From CALBPI01 sp038533155 (GTDB taxonomy: Bacteria; Pseudomonadota; Gammaproteobacteria; Steroidobacterales; Woeseiaceae), in NCBI GenBank assembly GCA_038533155.1, contig JBCAZH010000012.1, forward strand, positions 1-64,000: a stretch of DNA of 64,000 nt, given 5' to 3'. Both the position numbers and the translations under genes were made by a program. The notes beneath the pieces are model-generated. The model worked only from the letters and a program-made list of their open reading frames with translations. It was not told where the DNA came from and did not search any database. Below are positions 62,803-64,000 of this stretch, piece after piece. The number at the start of each line of letters is the position of its first letter. The first letter of the stretch is position 1.

Positions 62803-63624
62803 TTAATCTTCGCCCAAATCTTCGGTATCGATTCGGTGGCCTTTGTCTGCTTTCGCAGCAAGGTACCGTCGGTTCCATCCCGATACGCCGATTAGGTGTT
62901 TCACCGGACGCACCGAATTCAGACCTGCATTTTTTAGATCTTCGACCTTCTTCGGATTGTTGGTCATCAGGTCGAATGGCCGATCGCCCAGAAAGTGCAA
63001 CAACAATGCGGCCGCTTCGCTGTAATCGCGAGAATCATCAGGCAGACCCAGACTTCGATTGGCCTGGTAGGTATCCTCGCCATCGTCCTGCAGGAGGTAT
63101 GTCGCTGCCTTCGCCCACAAACCAATACCGCGTCCTTCGTGACCTGCCATGTAGACCAGTATGCCGGGGCCATCATGTTCGACGATCTTGCGCATCGCGG
63201 CTTCCAGTTGCGGGCCGCACTCACATCGCTCAGAACCGAACACGTCGCCGGTCAGGCAGCTAGAGTGGACTCGTGCAATCGGTGTTTGCTGGCTCGCCAG
63301 ATCACCATCGATTAGCACGCTATTGACAGCCATCGATGTCGCCAACTCGGCGAACATTCGCTGCCCGCCTTCAGCCCGAAGCGACGCCGCCAGCGCCTCG
63401 ACTTTGGCCAACTCTGTATTGCGGACTGCGGCATACCACTGGAATGTGTGTTTCCAATCGCCGATCGACACCGGCAATGGAATTGGGCCGAGTAGATTGA
63501 CCGAAAGTGCCCCCGGTTTCGGCGGCGCATCGATATCCAGCAACTCGCCCTTGGCATCGATACGGCGAAGCTTATCGGCCGCGATCAAACGGCGGCGAAC
63601 ATCGGGGTCGAGATAGGTGAACAT
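62803..63624 (-). CDS. ribA: GTP cyclohydrolase II with an N-terminal extension
   Basis: Catalyses the first step of riboflavin synthesis from GTP. The 273-residue protein has a complete core: HSSCLTGDVFGSERCECGPQL with zinc ligands Cys123, Cys134 and Cys136, HEGRGIGLWAKAATYLLQDDGEDTYQAN with the catalytic Arg, and DLMTNNPKKVEDL. E. coli RibA is 196 residues; here about 75 extra residues precede the core (including RRLIAADKLRRIDAKGELL). The core start ATELGVRVP is replaced by a divergent segment. No RibB domain is attached. It stands alone between the DUF5916 gene and the receptor terminator. Confidence 0.93.
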   Translation of the reverse strand: MFTYLDPDVRRRLIAADKLRRIDAKGELLDIDAPPKPGALSVNLLGPIPLPVSIGDWKHTFQWYAAVRNTELAKVEALAASLRAEGGQRMFAELATSMAVNSVLIDGDLASQQTPIARVHSSCLTGDVFGSERCECGPQLEAAMRKIVEHDGPGILVYMAGHEGRGIGLWAKAATYLLQDDGEDTYQANRSLGLPDDSRDYSEAAALLLHFLGDRPFDLMTNNPKKVEDLKNAGLNSVRPVKHLIGVSGWNRRYLAAKADKGHRIDTEDLGED

Positions 63625-63769
63625 AGCGTCGGAGTTTCGAGTAGGGCGCCAATTCTAGGTCAACCGACGCCGAAGCCCAAGCGAACAGACCGCGCTAGTG
63701 GGTATCGACTTCGCGGGTTGACTCGTACCGTTGCAGTCAAGAGAGCGCCACCGGATGCACTACTGCCCG

Positions 63770-63806
63770 AAAAAAGAAAAGGGCCACCGACCGCAGTCGA
63801 TGACCC
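63770..63806 (-). terminator. Rho-independent terminator of the TonB-dependent receptor gene
   Basis: On the minus strand GGGTCATCGAC, loop TGCG, GTCGGTGGCCC forms an 11-bp stem with two G-U pairs, followed by TTTTCTTTTTT. It lies 26 nt after the receptor stop. Confidence 0.88.
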
Positions 63807-63831
63807 CTCCCCCATTTCAAAATCGGCTAGG

Positions 63832-64000
63832 TCAGAAGCTTTGCACAAAGCGCAGATACACGAGTCGACCGCGAGGATCGTGAACCCGAGCATCATAACC
63901 ACCGTTGGTGAACACCTGTGGCGGCTTCTCAGCCGTTGCGTTGATCACGCCCAACGTCAGCAGCGGACCGGTCTCCCAGTCGAAACCGACAGCAGTATCG
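63832..64000 (-). CDS. TonB-dependent receptor, C-terminal end (runs off the window)
   Basis: Only the last 55 residues are in view, ending at a TGA at 63834-63832. The sequence contains ETGPLLTLGVINATAEKPPQ, then GGYDARVHDPRGRLVYLRFV and a final QSF. Loop Asn-Gly-Gly-Tyr-Asp followed by an arginine-rich turn and an aromatic C-terminal Phe is the normal end of TonB-dependent outer-membrane receptors. The substrate cannot be inferred from this fragment. Confidence 0.8.
   Translation of the reverse strand, partial: DTAVGFDWETGPLLTLGVINATAEKPPQVFTNGGYDARVHDPRGRLVYLRFVQSF

Noticed and set aside
63660..63902. 80-codon minus-strand frame near the window end
   Set aside because: It overlaps the terminator and the TonB-receptor C-terminus in another frame; the receptor frame has clear family features.

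Overview
The window reads as a piece of a draft genome or MAG scaffold from a gammaproteobacterium, probably an aerobic aquatic one (the habitat is inference). The taxonomic cues are the order tRNA-Tyr, tRNA-Gly, tRNA-Thr, tuf (the tufB arrangement), the cmoA-cmoB pair for tRNA wobble uridine modification, SrkA, and a surface-rich gene set with a TonB-dependent receptor, an RND pump, DUF3570, DUF4266 and DUF5916 proteins. Two runs of 100 Ns (46300-46399 and 53138-53237) are scaffold gaps. The first is spurious, because the same 55 bp lie on both sides of it. The second hides real sequence.

Layout. 1-732: tuf 5' end and three tRNAs on the minus strand. 867-5259: M15 peptidase, then cmoA-cmoB-srkA, facing a rhomboid protease and a metal-ligand-less SodC-like lipoprotein. 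5343-10805: a giant tandem UvrA with four ABC modules. 10913-11992: MerR-type regulator with a strong terminator. 11993-13453: secreted zincin-like protein. 13430-25034: the most unusual block, described below. 25173-31376: SRPBCC protein, then a minus-strand run of histidine kinase, double-receiver response regulator, TonB-like protein and BASS transporter. 31610-34237: beta-CASP RNase overlapping a sirtuin, and a small membrane protein. 34216-40695: TetR-controlled RND efflux tripartite system. 40708-45607: MRJP-like propeller, EamA, MscS, DUF3429 and DUF4139. 45726-49285: TPR/TonB-like protein, MsrA, FolE and a small hypothetical. 49449-52586: eukaryote-like isoleucyl-tRNA synthetase (IleS2). 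52737-56250: truncated epoxide-hydrolase-like and SDR genes, DUF547, MsrP-MsrQ. 56204-62743: M61 peptidase, two amidinotransferase-fold hydrolases, GST and DUF5916. 62803-64000: RibA and the C-terminus of a TonB-dependent receptor.

The best candidate for an undescribed system is 13430-25034. On one side of an 870-bp intergenic region lie a monoheme cytochrome, a diheme LamG lipoprotein and a Tat-exported DUF1501-like protein. On the other lie a diheme HzsA-like propeller lipoprotein, two outer-membrane barrel proteins (one with an SH3 domain, one lipidated), a DUF4266 lipoprotein and a DUF3570 barrel. The intergenic region carries a textbook sigma-54 promoter with helically phased upstream sites in front of the plus-strand set. 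Together they could form an envelope-spanning redox assembly, but its substrate is not evident from the sequence.

Other notable points: the IleS2 class I signature is GIHH (GXHH) instead of HXGH, a natural swap linked to mupirocin hyper-resistance; the tandem UvrA keeps all four ATPase sites but has a degenerate zinc module in its first half; and methionine sulfoxide repair is represented by MsrA, MsrP and MsrQ. All positions and motifs were read by eye. No similarity searches were run, so family names rest on motif recognition.
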